A stretch of 64,000 nt of DNA from Treponema vincentii F0403. GTDB lineage: Bacteria; Spirochaetota; Spirochaetia; Treponematales; Treponemataceae. The notes under the pieces are model-generated. The model worked only from the letters and a program-made list of their open reading frames with translations. It did no database searches and had not been told where the DNA came from. Positions 44,370 to 53,125 of the stretch are shown here, in pieces. The stretch covers positions 62,001-126,000 of the forward strand of contig NZ_KE332513.1 of the NCBI RefSeq assembly GCF_000412995.1, in the 5' to 3' direction. Within the stretch, counting starts at the first letter, position 1. Every line of letters starts with the position of its first letter. A program made the position numbers and the translations under genes.

Positions 44370-44397
44370 ACTTCTAAAAACCGAAGTTTTTAGAAGT
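44370..44397. repeat. Type A hairpin upstream of the coiled-coil gene
   Basis: ACTTCTAAAAAC-CGAA-GTTTTTAGAAGT, a perfect 12-bp stem with a tetraloop, preceded by TCTAAGGAAG. It lies in the likely 5' leader of the gene at 44449, not at a gene end. Confidence 0.8.
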
Positions 44398-44448
44398 TCG
44401 CATTAGTAGTGTTCCCTACAGTTATGGGATGAACAAAGGCGGTTTTGT

Positions 44449-45633
44449 ATGGATAATCTGAAAAAAAACTTATCGGATAAGAAAAAAGAGCGGGAAGATT
44501 TACAAACAATGCTTAATTCATTGTATAGAGAATACGGCGAAACGCAATTTGAATATGTTTCGCAACGGAAAGAAGCTCTTCCGCATATTGACGAACAAGA
44601 TTTTGAAACATGGAAATCGCTGAGAGAAGACCGGCAAAAAGATGCGAATACCATTTTAAGCATCAAAACGGCACAATCACGGCAAAGCGAATTAAAAGCG
44701 TTCTACAGTGAAGTTGATAAAGTATTACACGATCAACAGCGTGCATATCAAAAAGCGCGGGATAATTTTATTCTGCTTTTCTTCCAAACCTATCAACACA
44801 CCTCTTTACCGTCTATCGAGCAGATTGTTCAAGCCATTAAACCGGTACAGGAATCCATCGAAAAAACACAACAGGAAAAACAGGCCGTTGAACAGCAAAA
44901 AAACGACGCTCATTTTTTTAAAAAACTAACGTTGAGCCCCCAATTGCTGTCGTTAAAAGGGAGATTGAATAGCCTGCAGAAAAAAATGAATGAGCAAATC
45001 ATTGCAGCCGGAGATGAACTTCTAACGGATGATATTATAATGGAAGCACGCGGCTCAGCCTTTCCGGAACAGCTTGAACCTGCATATATTGAGCTTAAAG
45101 CAATCGTTTCCAAGCAGGACGAAATGGAAGACAGAAAAGAAACGCTGGATACCGAACAGAAAAAACTTGAAGAAACTTTAGCGGAATGCGGCGTTACGGA
45201 TAGCCCGCAAAAGCGGATCAATATGCTAACGGATATGATAAAGGATACGGATAAAAAGATTGAAGAAGCCGAAAGACAGCAAGGCATGCAATACAGCAAT
45301 GTTTTTTATACTGATGCCGGTCAACGCAATGGAGAAGCATTGACTGATGTACCGGAGCTGTTTAAACCGTATTTGGAATCTATTGCGGAGTACCGTGTAA
45401 AACTTGAAAAAAACGCGATCGATATTGAATACACAGAAAATGAGATTGCGCGTAGCAGCGAAATGCATAAAATAGAAACGTTACAAAACGCTATCTCCGG
45501 ATACAAGGACAGTATTGCTCAATACGAAAAGCTCATCGAAACAGCACAACGGGACATTGCACGTGCGGAAGAAATAAAACAGGGACTTGAGGAAAGAAAT
45601 AATGAGCTGAAACCTCAAGGTTCTGCGGACTGA
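44449..45633 (+). CDS. Cytoplasmic coiled-coil protein of unknown function
   Basis: 394 residues with a strongly charged heptad-like sequence and no signal peptide or membrane helix. Coiled-coil segments include KKNLSDKKKEREDLQTMLNSL (start), EDRKETLDTEQKKLEETLAE and a long C-terminal part (YRVKLEKNAIDIEYTENEIA ... YEKLIETAQRDIARAEEIKQ). I recognise no family. AAAGGCGG precedes the ATG. Its last 19 bp overlap the end of the converging secreted-protein gene. Confidence 0.75.
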   Translation: MDNLKKNLSDKKKEREDLQTMLNSLYREYGETQFEYVSQRKEALPHIDEQDFETWKSLREDRQKDANTILSIKTAQSRQSELKAFYSEVDKVLHDQQRAYQKARDNFILLFFQTYQHTSLPSIEQIVQAIKPVQESIEKTQQEKQAVEQQKNDAHFFKKLTLSPQLLSLKGRLNSLQKKMNEQIIAAGDELLTDDIIMEARGSAFPEQLEPAYIELKAIVSKQDEMEDRKETLDTEQKKLEETLAECGVTDSPQKRINMLTDMIKDTDKKIEEAERQQGMQYSNVFYTDAGQRNGEALTDVPELFKPYLESIAEYRVKLEKNAIDIEYTENEIARSSEMHKIETLQNAISGYKDSIAQYEKLIETAQRDIARAEEIKQGLEERNNELKPQGSAD

Positions 45634-46277
45634 AGGGAAATTCGGCTGATAGGGGCAAGTTCCCACTTTTTCGGTTTAAAGAATCCCCGCGCATATACAG
45701 CACCGAAACCCGGTTCATAAAGATGGATTTTCCGTACTTGCTTTGTGATGTTCCATTTTTTGATATACATACCGTAAGATTCCAGAAAATTGAGCGGTTC
45801 CAGCTTAGTAAAACCGCACCGGGTGTCATAAGCAGCTGTTGCAATTTCAATGTATACACTGTAGGGAGCATCAAGTTCCATCTCAAGAGGGTTCTGGTCT
45901 TGAGTAAAGCACGCTCCAACTTGTACGCTCACGATATTATCTATCGGTAAGAGTACCTCAACAGGATATCCTCCATAGCCGAATGAGATCCGTGCATTAC
46001 GGAGTATTTCCCCCGAAATTTCAAGCCGCTTATTGTTCGGAGCAAGATAGCGGTACATACAATCGATCAATTCAAATAAGTTAATACTTGTATCTGCTGC
46101 TGTGCTGAGTATGAGTTCTATATCATTCACCGTTGAATGATATAGAACATTCTCCGGTATCGGCATGGCTGAAATTACTTCTTTAATGGCAGGATACGCC
46201 TCATCGGCACTCATTCCCGCCAGCTGAAAAGAAGAGAAAGAAAAAAGAAATAAGATAGGCAATAGCTTTTTAAACAT
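45615..46277 (-). CDS. Predicted secreted protein of unknown function
   Basis: About 220 residues from the ATG at 46277 (MFKKLLPIL). Residues 1-20 form a signal peptide ending near SFQLAGMSA. The mature part is mixed alpha/beta with two cysteines (DCMYRY, VGACFTQD) and a third in DTRCGF. I recognise no domain. It has 19 bp of convergent overlap with the coiled-coil gene and is followed upstream by thiI at a 19-bp gap, so it may be cotranscribed with thiI. Confidence 0.7.
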   Translation of the reverse strand: MFKKLLPILFLFSFSSFQLAGMSADEAYPAIKEVISAMPIPENVLYHSTVNDIELILSTAADTSINLFELIDCMYRYLAPNNKRLEISGEILRNARISFGYGGYPVEVLLPIDNIVSVQVGACFTQDQNPLEMELDAPYSVYIEIATAAYDTRCGFTKLEPLNFLESYGMYIKKWNITKQVRKIHLYEPGFGAVYARGFFKPKKWELAPISRISLQSAEP

Positions 46278-46302
46278 TATCAATAAAATCCTTTATTTTT
46301 AT

Positions 46303-47478
46303 TTACGGCAGTGTCCATTCTATTTTTTTTGTTTCGCGCTGCTCGAAAGCTTCGGCAAGCAGCGGCATGATGTTTATCCGTGCAAAGATATCTTCGGCGT
46401 CTTGCCGCCGCGTATGCAGCACCGGATGTTTGGGAGAAAACAGCACACAGCAATCTTCATACGGCAAGATGGAAGTTTGGTATGTCCCGATATCGACCGC
46501 GTACCGTATAATCTCTTCCTTGTCCATACCGATAAGCGGCCGCAGAATGGGAAGTTTTGCACAGCCGTCGGTAACGGTAAGGTTTTCGATCGTTTGGCTT
46601 GCGACCTGCGCAAGGCTTTCGCCCGTAACCAAGCACTGGGCATTGATTTTTCCGGCGAGCATCTCCGCGGTGTGCATCATACACATACGGAGCAGCAGCG
46701 TCAAATACGGTTCCGGCACCGTCCGCTTTAAGTGCTGCTGTACCTTGGTAAACGACACAACGGTCAAGTATCCGCCGAGTCCGTACCGAGCCAAGATGCC
46801 GGCTAAGGTTTCCACCTTTTGCTGGGCTTCCGGCGACGTATACGGATGGGAGTGAAAGTATACGTAATCAACCTTCATACCGCGGAAAAGCATTTTGTAA
46901 CCGGCGACGGGAGAATCGATTCCTCCCGACAACAGCAGCAGCGCCCGCCCCGAACAGCCGCAGGGGAGTCCTCTCCGGGCGGTATGCTCCACGCCGTAGA
47001 TGAACGCCTGCTTTTCGCGCACCTCGATGCTGATGACCGCGTCGGGGTGATGCACATCGACGGTCAAAATCTTCGCCGTATGGATGGTTCCGCCTACTTC
47101 CCGCGCAATATCGTAAGAGGTAAGCGGAAATTGTTTGTCGGCACGGCGGGCTTCAATTTTAAAGGTGCGCGCCCCTTGAGCCTGCAGTACGCAGGCTTCG
47201 GCAACAGCCGTCGCGGAAATAGCTTCGAGCGTTTTATCCGCCGGCTTTGCCTGCGCCCAGCTTGTAATGCCGAAAAGATGATTCAAAGCCGCTTCCACCC
47301 GCGGCTGCAGGGACACATCCGCCCGTACATACATCCGTCCGGCGCGCACCTGTACGTTCGGCGGTGTTCCGTCAAAATAGCTTCTAAAGTTTTGCGCAAG
47401 CCGCCGCTCAAAATCCTTTAAGTTCCCTTTTTTAAGATTTATCTCTCCGATTTTTGCCAGATAAAAAAGTTCCGCCAT
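46303..47478 (-). CDS. thiI: tRNA sulfurtransferase ThiI (4-thiouridine synthase)
   Basis: 391 residues. N-terminal ferredoxin-like and THUMP domains (AKIGEINLKKGNLKDFERRL; TFKIEARRADKQFPLTS) bind tRNA, and the PP-loop LLLSGGIDSPVAGYKM near residue 185 activates U8. CQCLVTGESLAQVASQTIENL-type sequence (ECLVTGES family motif as QCLVTGES) and PYEDCCVLF follow. There is no C-terminal rhodanese domain, as in Bacillus/Methanogen ThiI, so thiamine-thiazole sulfur transfer is not implied. Confidence 0.95.
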   Translation of the reverse strand: MAELFYLAKIGEINLKKGNLKDFERRLAQNFRSYFDGTPPNVQVRAGRMYVRADVSLQPRVEAALNHLFGITSWAQAKPADKTLEAISATAVAEACVLQAQGARTFKIEARRADKQFPLTSYDIAREVGGTIHTAKILTVDVHHPDAVISIEVREKQAFIYGVEHTARRGLPCGCSGRALLLLSGGIDSPVAGYKMLFRGMKVDYVYFHSHPYTSPEAQQKVETLAGILARYGLGGYLTVVSFTKVQQHLKRTVPEPYLTLLLRMCMMHTAEMLAGKINAQCLVTGESLAQVASQTIENLTVTDGCAKLPILRPLIGMDKEEIIRYAVDIGTYQTSILPYEDCCVLFSPKHPVLHTRRQDAEDIFARINIMPLLAEAFEQRETKKIEWTLP

Positions 47479-47515
47479 GTCAGTCTCGTTAAACCTCCGT
47501 TACATTATTACATTG

Positions 47516-48856
47516 CTAAATTGTGCCCGCAATGGCGGTGCCGAACGTAATTGCATGGTCGAGGGATACCAAATCAAAGTAGATGCCGCGCTCTTGCGTA
47601 AGCGCCGTGTAAAGGTGCGCAATGACGGCTTCGTGCAAATGGTGCGTTTTAAAAAACGTTGTTCCCTCTGCGAGGATACAGACGGGCAAAGCGGGATTTT
47701 TCCCCTTGCCTGTTTTAATGACAGCAGCCGCGATATTGCCCGCAGCGAGCCGCGCCGTACGCATAATCACCGCATCCAATATCCGGTAGAGTACCTCGCG
47801 GTCTTCTTCCGTGCCGCCGGCTAAAAGAAGCCCCAACGGAGTTTGGTCTGAATACGGCGCCTGCAAAAAGCGGTTCACATCGATGAGCGGAATGTCGGCA
47901 ACGGCAGCAAGGGCTTTTTTGACGCCGGCGGAAAAAAGATTATCCGCAGCGGCTGCCCGTATCATCACCGAAGCAACCGATCCGAGGTAGGCGCCCGAGC
48001 ACATTTTTTCAAACCAAAACATCTGCGGCTGGTCGGTTTTTTTGGTAAACGCTTCGTCAAAATCGCTGCGGGGCTGTTTGTTCGACTTTCCCGACTCGCA
48101 GACGACAATCTGTGCGGGCAGCGTTACGGTACCGGCGCTGTTCGATGCAATTTTAGGGATGTCTTGATATTCGATATATGCGGCGTTCATTCCGGTTCCG
48201 AGGATAAACCCTACATACGAATCATACTTTTTCCCGCCGACGGCAGTAGAGGCTCCTGCGAGGAGCGCCGCAACCGTATCGTTCAAAAGCACAATGCGTT
48301 TCAGCTTATTCCAGCCCCGCCGCATCAGCGCCGCCTCCAGAGTTTGACCGACTAATGAGCCGATTACTTCGGGTGCTTTGATCTCTTTGGAAAATTGCAG
48401 CACTTCGCCGTCGCCTGCAGGGGTAATTTTTATCGCATACGAAAAACAAAAAGCGATGGGATCCGCCGCATTCTTTAAATGATCTAAATAAGAAGCGATC
48501 GTCTCAAAAAACTCCGCTTTGGAATATTCCCGATCGGTTGCCGGCATCGGTTTCCGTTCAATCTGACTAATAGACGGAATGCTGTTTTCGTCAAAGGTAA
48601 CCAAACATGAGCGGAAATTGGTTCCGCCCGCATCGATAACGATAACCGACGTATTCTTAGGCGGCTGCTGAGGAGGCATAAACCACGTCGGTATCATATC
48701 CAGTGCCGGCCCCGTACCGACGGGAATAGCCGGATACTGTTTAAGGCCTTCTTCCATGTCGTAAAGCAGCGTATCGATAACCGTATTGACCGTAGGGCCT
48801 TCCCCATCAAAATTATGCCGGCCGAAAAACGCAGCAACTGAATGCCGAATGTCCAT
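47516..48856 (-). CDS. Hexokinase (treponemal/eukaryotic type)
   Basis: About 446 residues from the ATG at 48856, with GGGAGG 7 nt upstream; an upstream ATG at 48880 would overlap that site. Phosphate-1 motif VIDAGGTNFRSCLV near residue 65, a later YVGFILGTGMNAAYIEY phosphate-2/adenosine region, and VLLNDTVAALLAG with the catalytic Asp are those of the hexokinase family found in T. pallidum. Converts imported glucose to glucose-6-phosphate at the expense of ATP. It lies between thiI and a run of four hairpins. Confidence 0.93.
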   Translation of the reverse strand: MDIRHSVAAFFGRHNFDGEGPTVNTVIDTLLYDMEEGLKQYPAIPVGTGPALDMIPTWFMPPQQPPKNTSVIVIDAGGTNFRSCLVTFDENSIPSISQIERKPMPATDREYSKAEFFETIASYLDHLKNAADPIAFCFSYAIKITPAGDGEVLQFSKEIKAPEVIGSLVGQTLEAALMRRGWNKLKRIVLLNDTVAALLAGASTAVGGKKYDSYVGFILGTGMNAAYIEYQDIPKIASNSAGTVTLPAQIVVCESGKSNKQPRSDFDEAFTKKTDQPQMFWFEKMCSGAYLGSVASVMIRAAAADNLFSAGVKKALAAVADIPLIDVNRFLQAPYSDQTPLGLLLAGGTEEDREVLYRILDAVIMRTARLAAGNIAAAVIKTGKGKNPALPVCILAEGTTFFKTHHLHEAVIAHLYTALTQERGIYFDLVSLDHAITFGTAIAGTI

Positions 48857-48880
48857 TGTAATGCCTCCCGATAAATTCAT

Positions 48881-49057
48881 GGGGATGTCTCAAAAGTTGG
48901 TTACTTTTTCGACATCCCCGCGAGTTTAAAACTAAGTCTTTATAAAGTAATGACTTAGTTTTAAACATCGCATCTAAATCTAAGGAAACTGTCCAAAAAC
49001 TGAAGTTTTTGGACAGCTCAAAGCATCTCTAAAAACTAACCGAGTTTTTAGAGATGC
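48881..49057. repeat. Four consecutive perfect hairpins between asnA and hexokinase
   Basis: 48881-48919 type B (GGGGATGTC/GACATCCCC); 48924-48966 GTTTAAAACTAAGTC/complement, 15 bp, 13-nt loop; 48989-49016 type A (CTGTCCAAAAAC-TGAA-GTTTTTGGACAG); 49023-49057 type A (GCATCTCTAAAAAC/complement, 14 bp, loop TAACCGA). Together they fill most of the gap between asnA and hexokinase. They may end the asnA message. Confidence 0.85.
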
Positions 49058-49062
49058 CCATT

Positions 49063-50100
49063 CTATAATAGCGGAATGCTCTGCCCAGCGCACTGTGCCC
49101 GCATGTCGTCGGGCCATACCGAAACCTGCGTTTCGCCGATATGCGCTTTCCGCAAGAAAAACATACAGAGCCGCGACTGCCCGATCCCTCCTCCGATGGT
49201 TTGAGAGAGTTCCCCGTTCAGCAGCTTGGTATGAAAGAACAACGATGCCCGTTCCATGCACTTGCGGGCAGCAAGCTGTTGCCGCATCGTTTCGGGACTT
49301 ACCCTGATCCCCATCGACGATAGTTCAAGCACATCCCGCAATACGGGATTCCACACCAGCAAGTCTCCGTTTAACCCGTGCCGTCCGCCGCCGGTTTCGG
49401 TAATCCAGTCGTCATAGTCGGGCGCGCGGCCGTCGTGCGGTTCTCCATTTGCAAGCGGAGCGCCGATACCGATTAAAAAGACCGCACCGTGCTGTTGGGT
49501 GCATTTCCGTTCCCGTTCCTTTGCGGAAAGGTGCGGATATTGCGCATAGAGGTCTTCCGCATGGATAAAGGTAATATGATTCGGCAAAATCGGCTCGATT
49601 GCGGAATAGTTATCATAGATAAAAAACTCGGTACATTTCAGGCAATCGTATATTTTTTCTACGGTTGCTTTTAAAAACTCAAGAGTTCGGCAGGATTCCT
49701 CCATTGCAAGCTCCCAGTCCCACTGATCGACATACAGCGAATGAATATTATCGAGCTCCTCATCGGCACGGATCGCATTCATATCGGTATAAATCCCAAA
49801 GCCGGGCTGTAATCCCATTTCCGCTATTTTAACACGTTTCCATTTTGCAAGCGAGTGAACGATTTCAAGCTCCTGTTCGTTCATGTCCTTTACCGGAAAG
49901 TGAACAGCCCGTTCTATACCGTTCAGGTCGTCGTTTAACCCCTTCCCTCTTGGTACAAAGAGCGGCGCCGTAACACGGGTTAAATGCAGCCGTGTAGACA
50001 ATGTAAGCTGAAAAAAGTTTTTAATACGGATGATAGCCTGTTCCGTTTCTTTACCGCTTAAAATCGGCCGGTAGTGCTCCGGAATATAAAGGTGCGACAT
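49063..50100 (-). CDS. asnA: Aspartate-ammonia ligase
   Basis: 345 residues, the ammonia-dependent asparagine synthetase related to class II tRNA synthetases. Motifs: TRVTAPLFVPRGKGLNDDLNG near residue 45, YTDMNAIRADEELDNIHS, VDQWDWE and LSSMGIRVSPETM. Forms asparagine from aspartate, ATP and ammonia in the cytoplasm. No asnB-like glutaminase domain. The stop lies 6 bp from the hairpin run. Confidence 0.96.
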   Translation of the reverse strand: MSHLYIPEHYRPILSGKETEQAIIRIKNFFQLTLSTRLHLTRVTAPLFVPRGKGLNDDLNGIERAVHFPVKDMNEQELEIVHSLAKWKRVKIAEMGLQPGFGIYTDMNAIRADEELDNIHSLYVDQWDWELAMEESCRTLEFLKATVEKIYDCLKCTEFFIYDNYSAIEPILPNHITFIHAEDLYAQYPHLSAKERERKCTQQHGAVFLIGIGAPLANGEPHDGRAPDYDDWITETGGGRHGLNGDLLVWNPVLRDVLELSSMGIRVSPETMRQQLAARKCMERASLFFHTKLLNGELSQTIGGGIGQSRLCMFFLRKAHIGETQVSVWPDDMRAQCAGQSIPLL

Positions 50101-50118
50101 AAACTTTAACTTTCCTTA

Positions 50119-50158
50119 GGGCGCCTTTAAAAGTTAATTTGATTTTTAGAAGATGCCC
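50119..50158. repeat. Imperfect type A hairpin upstream of asnA
   Basis: GGGC / GCCC outside CTTTAAAA ... TTTTTAGAAG; the same A-rich/T-rich core as other type A copies but with several mismatches. Confidence 0.5.
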
Positions 50159-50282
50159 GACGAGAGAATATGCCAATCTATCTTTTTTTTGAGGAAAAAA
50201 CAAGAGGACAGCCGCCTCGCACAGGAGAAAGGTAACCGCTTAAAGTATTTCCGGTACGGCTAGTATGCATATAACGATTTTC

Positions 50283-50311
50283 TTGACTGAAACCGGTAAA
50301 AATGCAATACT
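50283..50311 (+). promoter_or_regulatory. Candidate promoter of the outer-membrane protein gene
   Basis: TTGACT, 17 nt, AATACT. The start would be near 50318, about 70 nt before the ATG. Confidence 0.5.
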
Positions 50312-50329
50312 TATTTCGATTTTATAGGT

Positions 50330-50359
50330 ATCTTCTAAAAGCTTCGGTTTTTAGATCTT
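50330..50359. repeat. Type A hairpin in the leader of the outer-membrane protein gene
   Basis: CTAAAA-GCTTCGG-TTTTTAG core, with imperfect outer pairs. It lies between the candidate promoter and the ribosome site. Confidence 0.6.
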
Positions 50360-50388
50360 CCCTTATACCTTTTTATAGGAGAAATATA

Positions 50389-51054
50389 ATGAAGAAAAGC
50401 ATTTGTATCCTTTTTTTGCTAACGGTATTTTCGGTAGGTTTTTTATCTGCCACCGTAAAGATGAACCTTGAGCTCGGCCCGGTGTATACCTATTTCGGTA
50501 GCAGTGCGTCTTTCGACGGCGGGCACAAATCATGGACAACCCATACCGGTGGTGTGAACATACTCTTCGGAGTCGAATTCGTCAAAAATTTCGGAGTATA
50601 CGTAAACGCAAACCTTGCGTTCGGAAAGGAGTATTGGGATAAGTTTTCATCAAAGAAGCACTATTATGGAGACTTGGAAGAGGTAGACTTGACGTATGCA
50701 ATCGACAGCCAGTTCGGGTTTTTCTATGTATTTCGCCCCATAAAAAAACTGGATCTTACACTCGGCGCCGGAATCGGCATCGGCGGGAGCGGATATAAGC
50801 ATACATACGCTAAGGCTTCCTCAATACTAAACGCGGAACGATCGCAAGCCAATATCGGCGGCGGGATAAATTTTACCGTTTCCTATATGTTTACTAAAAT
50901 GGTCGGAATCTACGGCGGTGTGTCGGATACTTTATATGCCCCCGTATACATAAAATACAGCGACGGTAAAACCAAGCCAATAGAAAGTACAAACATATCC
51001 GGAAAGATTGCCAATTCATTCAATATCAAAGCCGGTATTCAATTAGTCTTTTAA
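50389..51054 (+). CDS. Predicted outer-membrane beta-barrel protein
   Basis: About 221 residues from the ATG at 50389 (AGGAG 8 nt upstream). Signal peptide ends around GFLSA. The mature protein has alternating hydrophobic/polar strands: VKMNLELGPVYTYFG, FGVYVNANLAFGKEYW, SQFGFFYVFRPIKKLDL, LTLGAGIGIGGSGY, INFTVSYMFTKMVGIYGG, and a C-terminal strand ending INFKAGIQLVF-like (FNIKAGIQLVF) with terminal Phe, the usual BAM signal. Likely an eight-stranded barrel, function unknown. Confidence 0.82.
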   Translation: MKKSICILFLLTVFSVGFLSATVKMNLELGPVYTYFGSSASFDGGHKSWTTHTGGVNILFGVEFVKNFGVYVNANLAFGKEYWDKFSSKKHYYGDLEEVDLTYAIDSQFGFFYVFRPIKKLDLTLGAGIGIGGSGYKHTYAKASSILNAERSQANIGGGINFTVSYMFTKMVGIYGGVSDTLYAPVYIKYSDGKTKPIESTNISGKIANSFNIKAGIQLVF

Positions 51055-51056
51055 AA

Positions 51057-51083
51057 ATAAAAAAAGCCGGTTAAAGAACCGGC
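51057..51083 (-). terminator. Rho-independent terminator of the PEGA-like/M23 genes
   Basis: GCCGGTT/AACCGGC with an AAAG loop at 51066-51083; the A-run at 51055-51065 is a T-run on the minus strand. Confidence 0.8.
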
Positions 51084-51095
51084 CCGCCGTCTGGC

Positions 51096-51138
51096 TATCG
51101 GCCGGTTAATGGGTGGGAGGGGAACTAACCGGCCGATA
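51096..51138. repeat. 13-bp perfect hairpin with G-rich loop
   Basis: TATCGGCCGGTTA / TAACCGGCCGATA around ATGGGTGGGAGGGGAAC. Its arms contain GCCGGTT and AACCGGC, the same 7-mers as in the terminator 13 bp away, so alternative pairings exist. Confidence 0.85.
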
Positions 51139-51189
51139 CCTTATATATCGGCTGTATTATATTAAACCTTAGTGTATTTTGTTATTATT

Positions 51190-52176
51190 TTAAGGAACGA
51201 TTTCCTGTAAAAGAACATCCATCGTCATCGTCAGCTGGTAGGTTTTTCCCGTCTCGACGGTAATTTGGCGGGTCAGCTCATAACTCCCCATCTTAAAAAC
51301 GACGGTATGTACCCCAATTTCGACCGGCAACGGCTCTTTTGAAAGCGGTATTTCTTGGCCGTCAAGGAATACCGCTACATTTTCCGGCGCCTGAATATGC
51401 AAGAGCGGCGTAATCGACTTAAGCTGCACTTCAAGCTGCGTAATTTTTCCCCGTTCGATAATACACGAACGCATTTCCGTGCGGTAAGCGTCGGAATTGA
51501 TACTTACGGAATATGTCCCCGGCAATAGAAGCTGCAACTCATCAAACCGCGTAAGATATTCGTTATTCAGCTTGACAGTAACCGGTTTTTGCTCCTCATT
51601 ATCGGGGAACTGCAGTTTTAATTTTAAACCGCCTTCGGCAATCAGCAGCGGACGCACAATAACGGTAAAAGAAGCCTGTTCAAAATCTTCCGGCAGCCCT
51701 TTCATAACGGGATTCAAGCGCAGCATAAAAGGATTCGCCGCATTGAGGCTGTTATACGGCAAAATCTCACTGTTTTTTATTTGTTTAAAGCTGTACTCTT
51801 TTTTTACCGGAATTCTAATGATATGAGAAAACCTGTTCGGCAGCAGTGCCGTAGTGATCGCTTTAGCCGAATAGTCGATGTGCTTTTTTGCAGGTTCGGG
51901 CTTTATGTCGGTATATACCGTATAAGCGATGGAATTCGGATAATTCATACTTGTCTTATCCTGCTTTAATTCAAGCTCTATTCCTTCCAAAAATAAGAAA
52001 TCGCTTTTAACCGAAAAGGCAACCGCATCATTATAACCGATGGTAAGCGAAACCGGTTCAAATACCTCTGTGGTAAAGGTATAGGTATGCATATTGCTTA
52101 CCCTAAAGCTATCGGGGTAAAAAAATGAAACGGCAAATAAGAAAAAATATGACGTTATACATAAGAGCTGCTTCAT
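51190..52176 (-). CDS. Secreted PEGA-like protein
   Basis: 328 residues with a signal peptide (LLCITSYFFLFAVSFFYPDSF). Most of the protein is beta-rich and not recognised. The C-terminal 80 residues look like a PEGA-type domain (LLHIQAPENVAVFLDGQEIP, then VEIGVHTVVFKMGSYELTRQI), a surface/periplasmic beta-sandwich. The start overlaps the end of the M23 peptidase by 4 bp (ATGA), so the two are coupled; a joint role in the envelope is inferred. Confidence 0.72.
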   Translation of the reverse strand: MKQLLCITSYFFLFAVSFFYPDSFRVSNMHTYTFTTEVFEPVSLTIGYNDAVAFSVKSDFLFLEGIELELKQDKTSMNYPNSIAYTVYTDIKPEPAKKHIDYSAKAITTALLPNRFSHIIRIPVKKEYSFKQIKNSEILPYNSLNAANPFMLRLNPVMKGLPEDFEQASFTVIVRPLLIAEGGLKLKLQFPDNEEQKPVTVKLNNEYLTRFDELQLLLPGTYSVSINSDAYRTEMRSCIIERGKITQLEVQLKSITPLLHIQAPENVAVFLDGQEIPLSKEPLPVEIGVHTVVFKMGSYELTRQITVETGKTYQLTMTMDVLLQEIVP

Positions 52177-53111
52177 GATTTTGCTTTCTTTGTATCGATG
52201 AAAAGTGACGGATCTTTTGCCTTTCCTTGCTCGCGTACCTCAAAATGGAGGTGCGGACCTGTGGAAAGACCTGTAGAACCGACATACCCGATGATTGTAC
52301 CTGATTTTACTTTTTCGTACAAGCGGGCATTAACCTTGCTTAGATGGCCGTACAGGCTTTCCCTGCCGTCATCATGGCGGATAAGGATGTAATTGCCGTA
52401 GATATTGCTGTATGCGGTTTCGATAACTTTGCCTGCCGTACACGCATAAACGGGACTCCCTGCCGGAGCGGCAAGGTCGATTCCGGCATGGTAGGTTGAC
52501 TTACCGGTAAAGGGACTTTTCCGCATACCGAAGTCGGAGGTAACAACGGCATGCTGCAGCGGAAAACGATAGAGCGGAATAAAAAAGAAGCTGCGTACGG
52601 TACTGTCAAGCAGCGCATTAGGAAAACATTCTACCCGTATGGTCTTTGCAGGATCTGCAGCAGAAGGCAATGTGATTGAAAAGGATTCTGTTTTAAGCTT
52701 TTTACTGAATGCTTCCGTCAATTTTTCTATATCGGAAACAGCCTTTTCCGGAAGATAGAGCGCCGGTAAGGTAGGCAGCAAGAGTATTTTACCTGCGATA
52801 TTCGTTTTTACCGATTCAATGCTATTCAAGGTAATAAGCGCATCATAAGGGATGCTGCAGCGGGCAGCTATGCGGATAACGGTATCTTCTTTTTGAGCCT
52901 TATAGCGATAAAATTGAAGCGGCAGTTCCCGTGCGGTTTTTCCCGCTGCAAGCGCCTTTCGGGCATACAGCACATCATCGCTATACTGTTGAAAAATATG
53001 ATTTTGGGGAGACAGTTCCGGTATTAGCGGCAGTTCCGCGTAACCGGCTGCTGCAGCAGCGTGGATAAAAAGAACAATTACGTAGCAAAGCGGGAGTTTT
53101 TTCATTACCAT
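52173..53111 (-). CDS. LysM and M23 peptidase-domain protein
   Basis: 312 residues (the first in-frame start is ATG 53111; ATG 53105 is also possible). Signal peptide with YVIVLFIHAAAAAGYAEL. A LysM-like domain (KAQKEDTVIRIAARCSIPYD, then NIAGKILLLP) near residue 75 binds peptidoglycan. The M23/LytM peptidase domain has SDFGMRKSPF, the zinc ligands His/Asp in YHAGIDLAAP, and HLHFEVRE with GYVGSTGLSTGPHLHF. All M23 metal ligands are present, so it should be an active glycyl-glycine-type endopeptidase. Coupled to the PEGA-like gene. Confidence 0.92.
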   Translation of the reverse strand: MVMKKLPLCYVIVLFIHAAAAAGYAELPLIPELSPQNHIFQQYSDDVLYARKALAAGKTARELPLQFYRYKAQKEDTVIRIAARCSIPYDALITLNSIESVKTNIAGKILLLPTLPALYLPEKAVSDIEKLTEAFSKKLKTESFSITLPSAADPAKTIRVECFPNALLDSTVRSFFFIPLYRFPLQHAVVTSDFGMRKSPFTGKSTYHAGIDLAAPAGSPVYACTAGKVIETAYSNIYGNYILIRHDDGRESLYGHLSKVNARLYEKVKSGTIIGYVGSTGLSTGPHLHFEVREQGKAKDPSLFIDTKKAKS

Positions 53112-53125
53112 GCAGATTATGGGCG

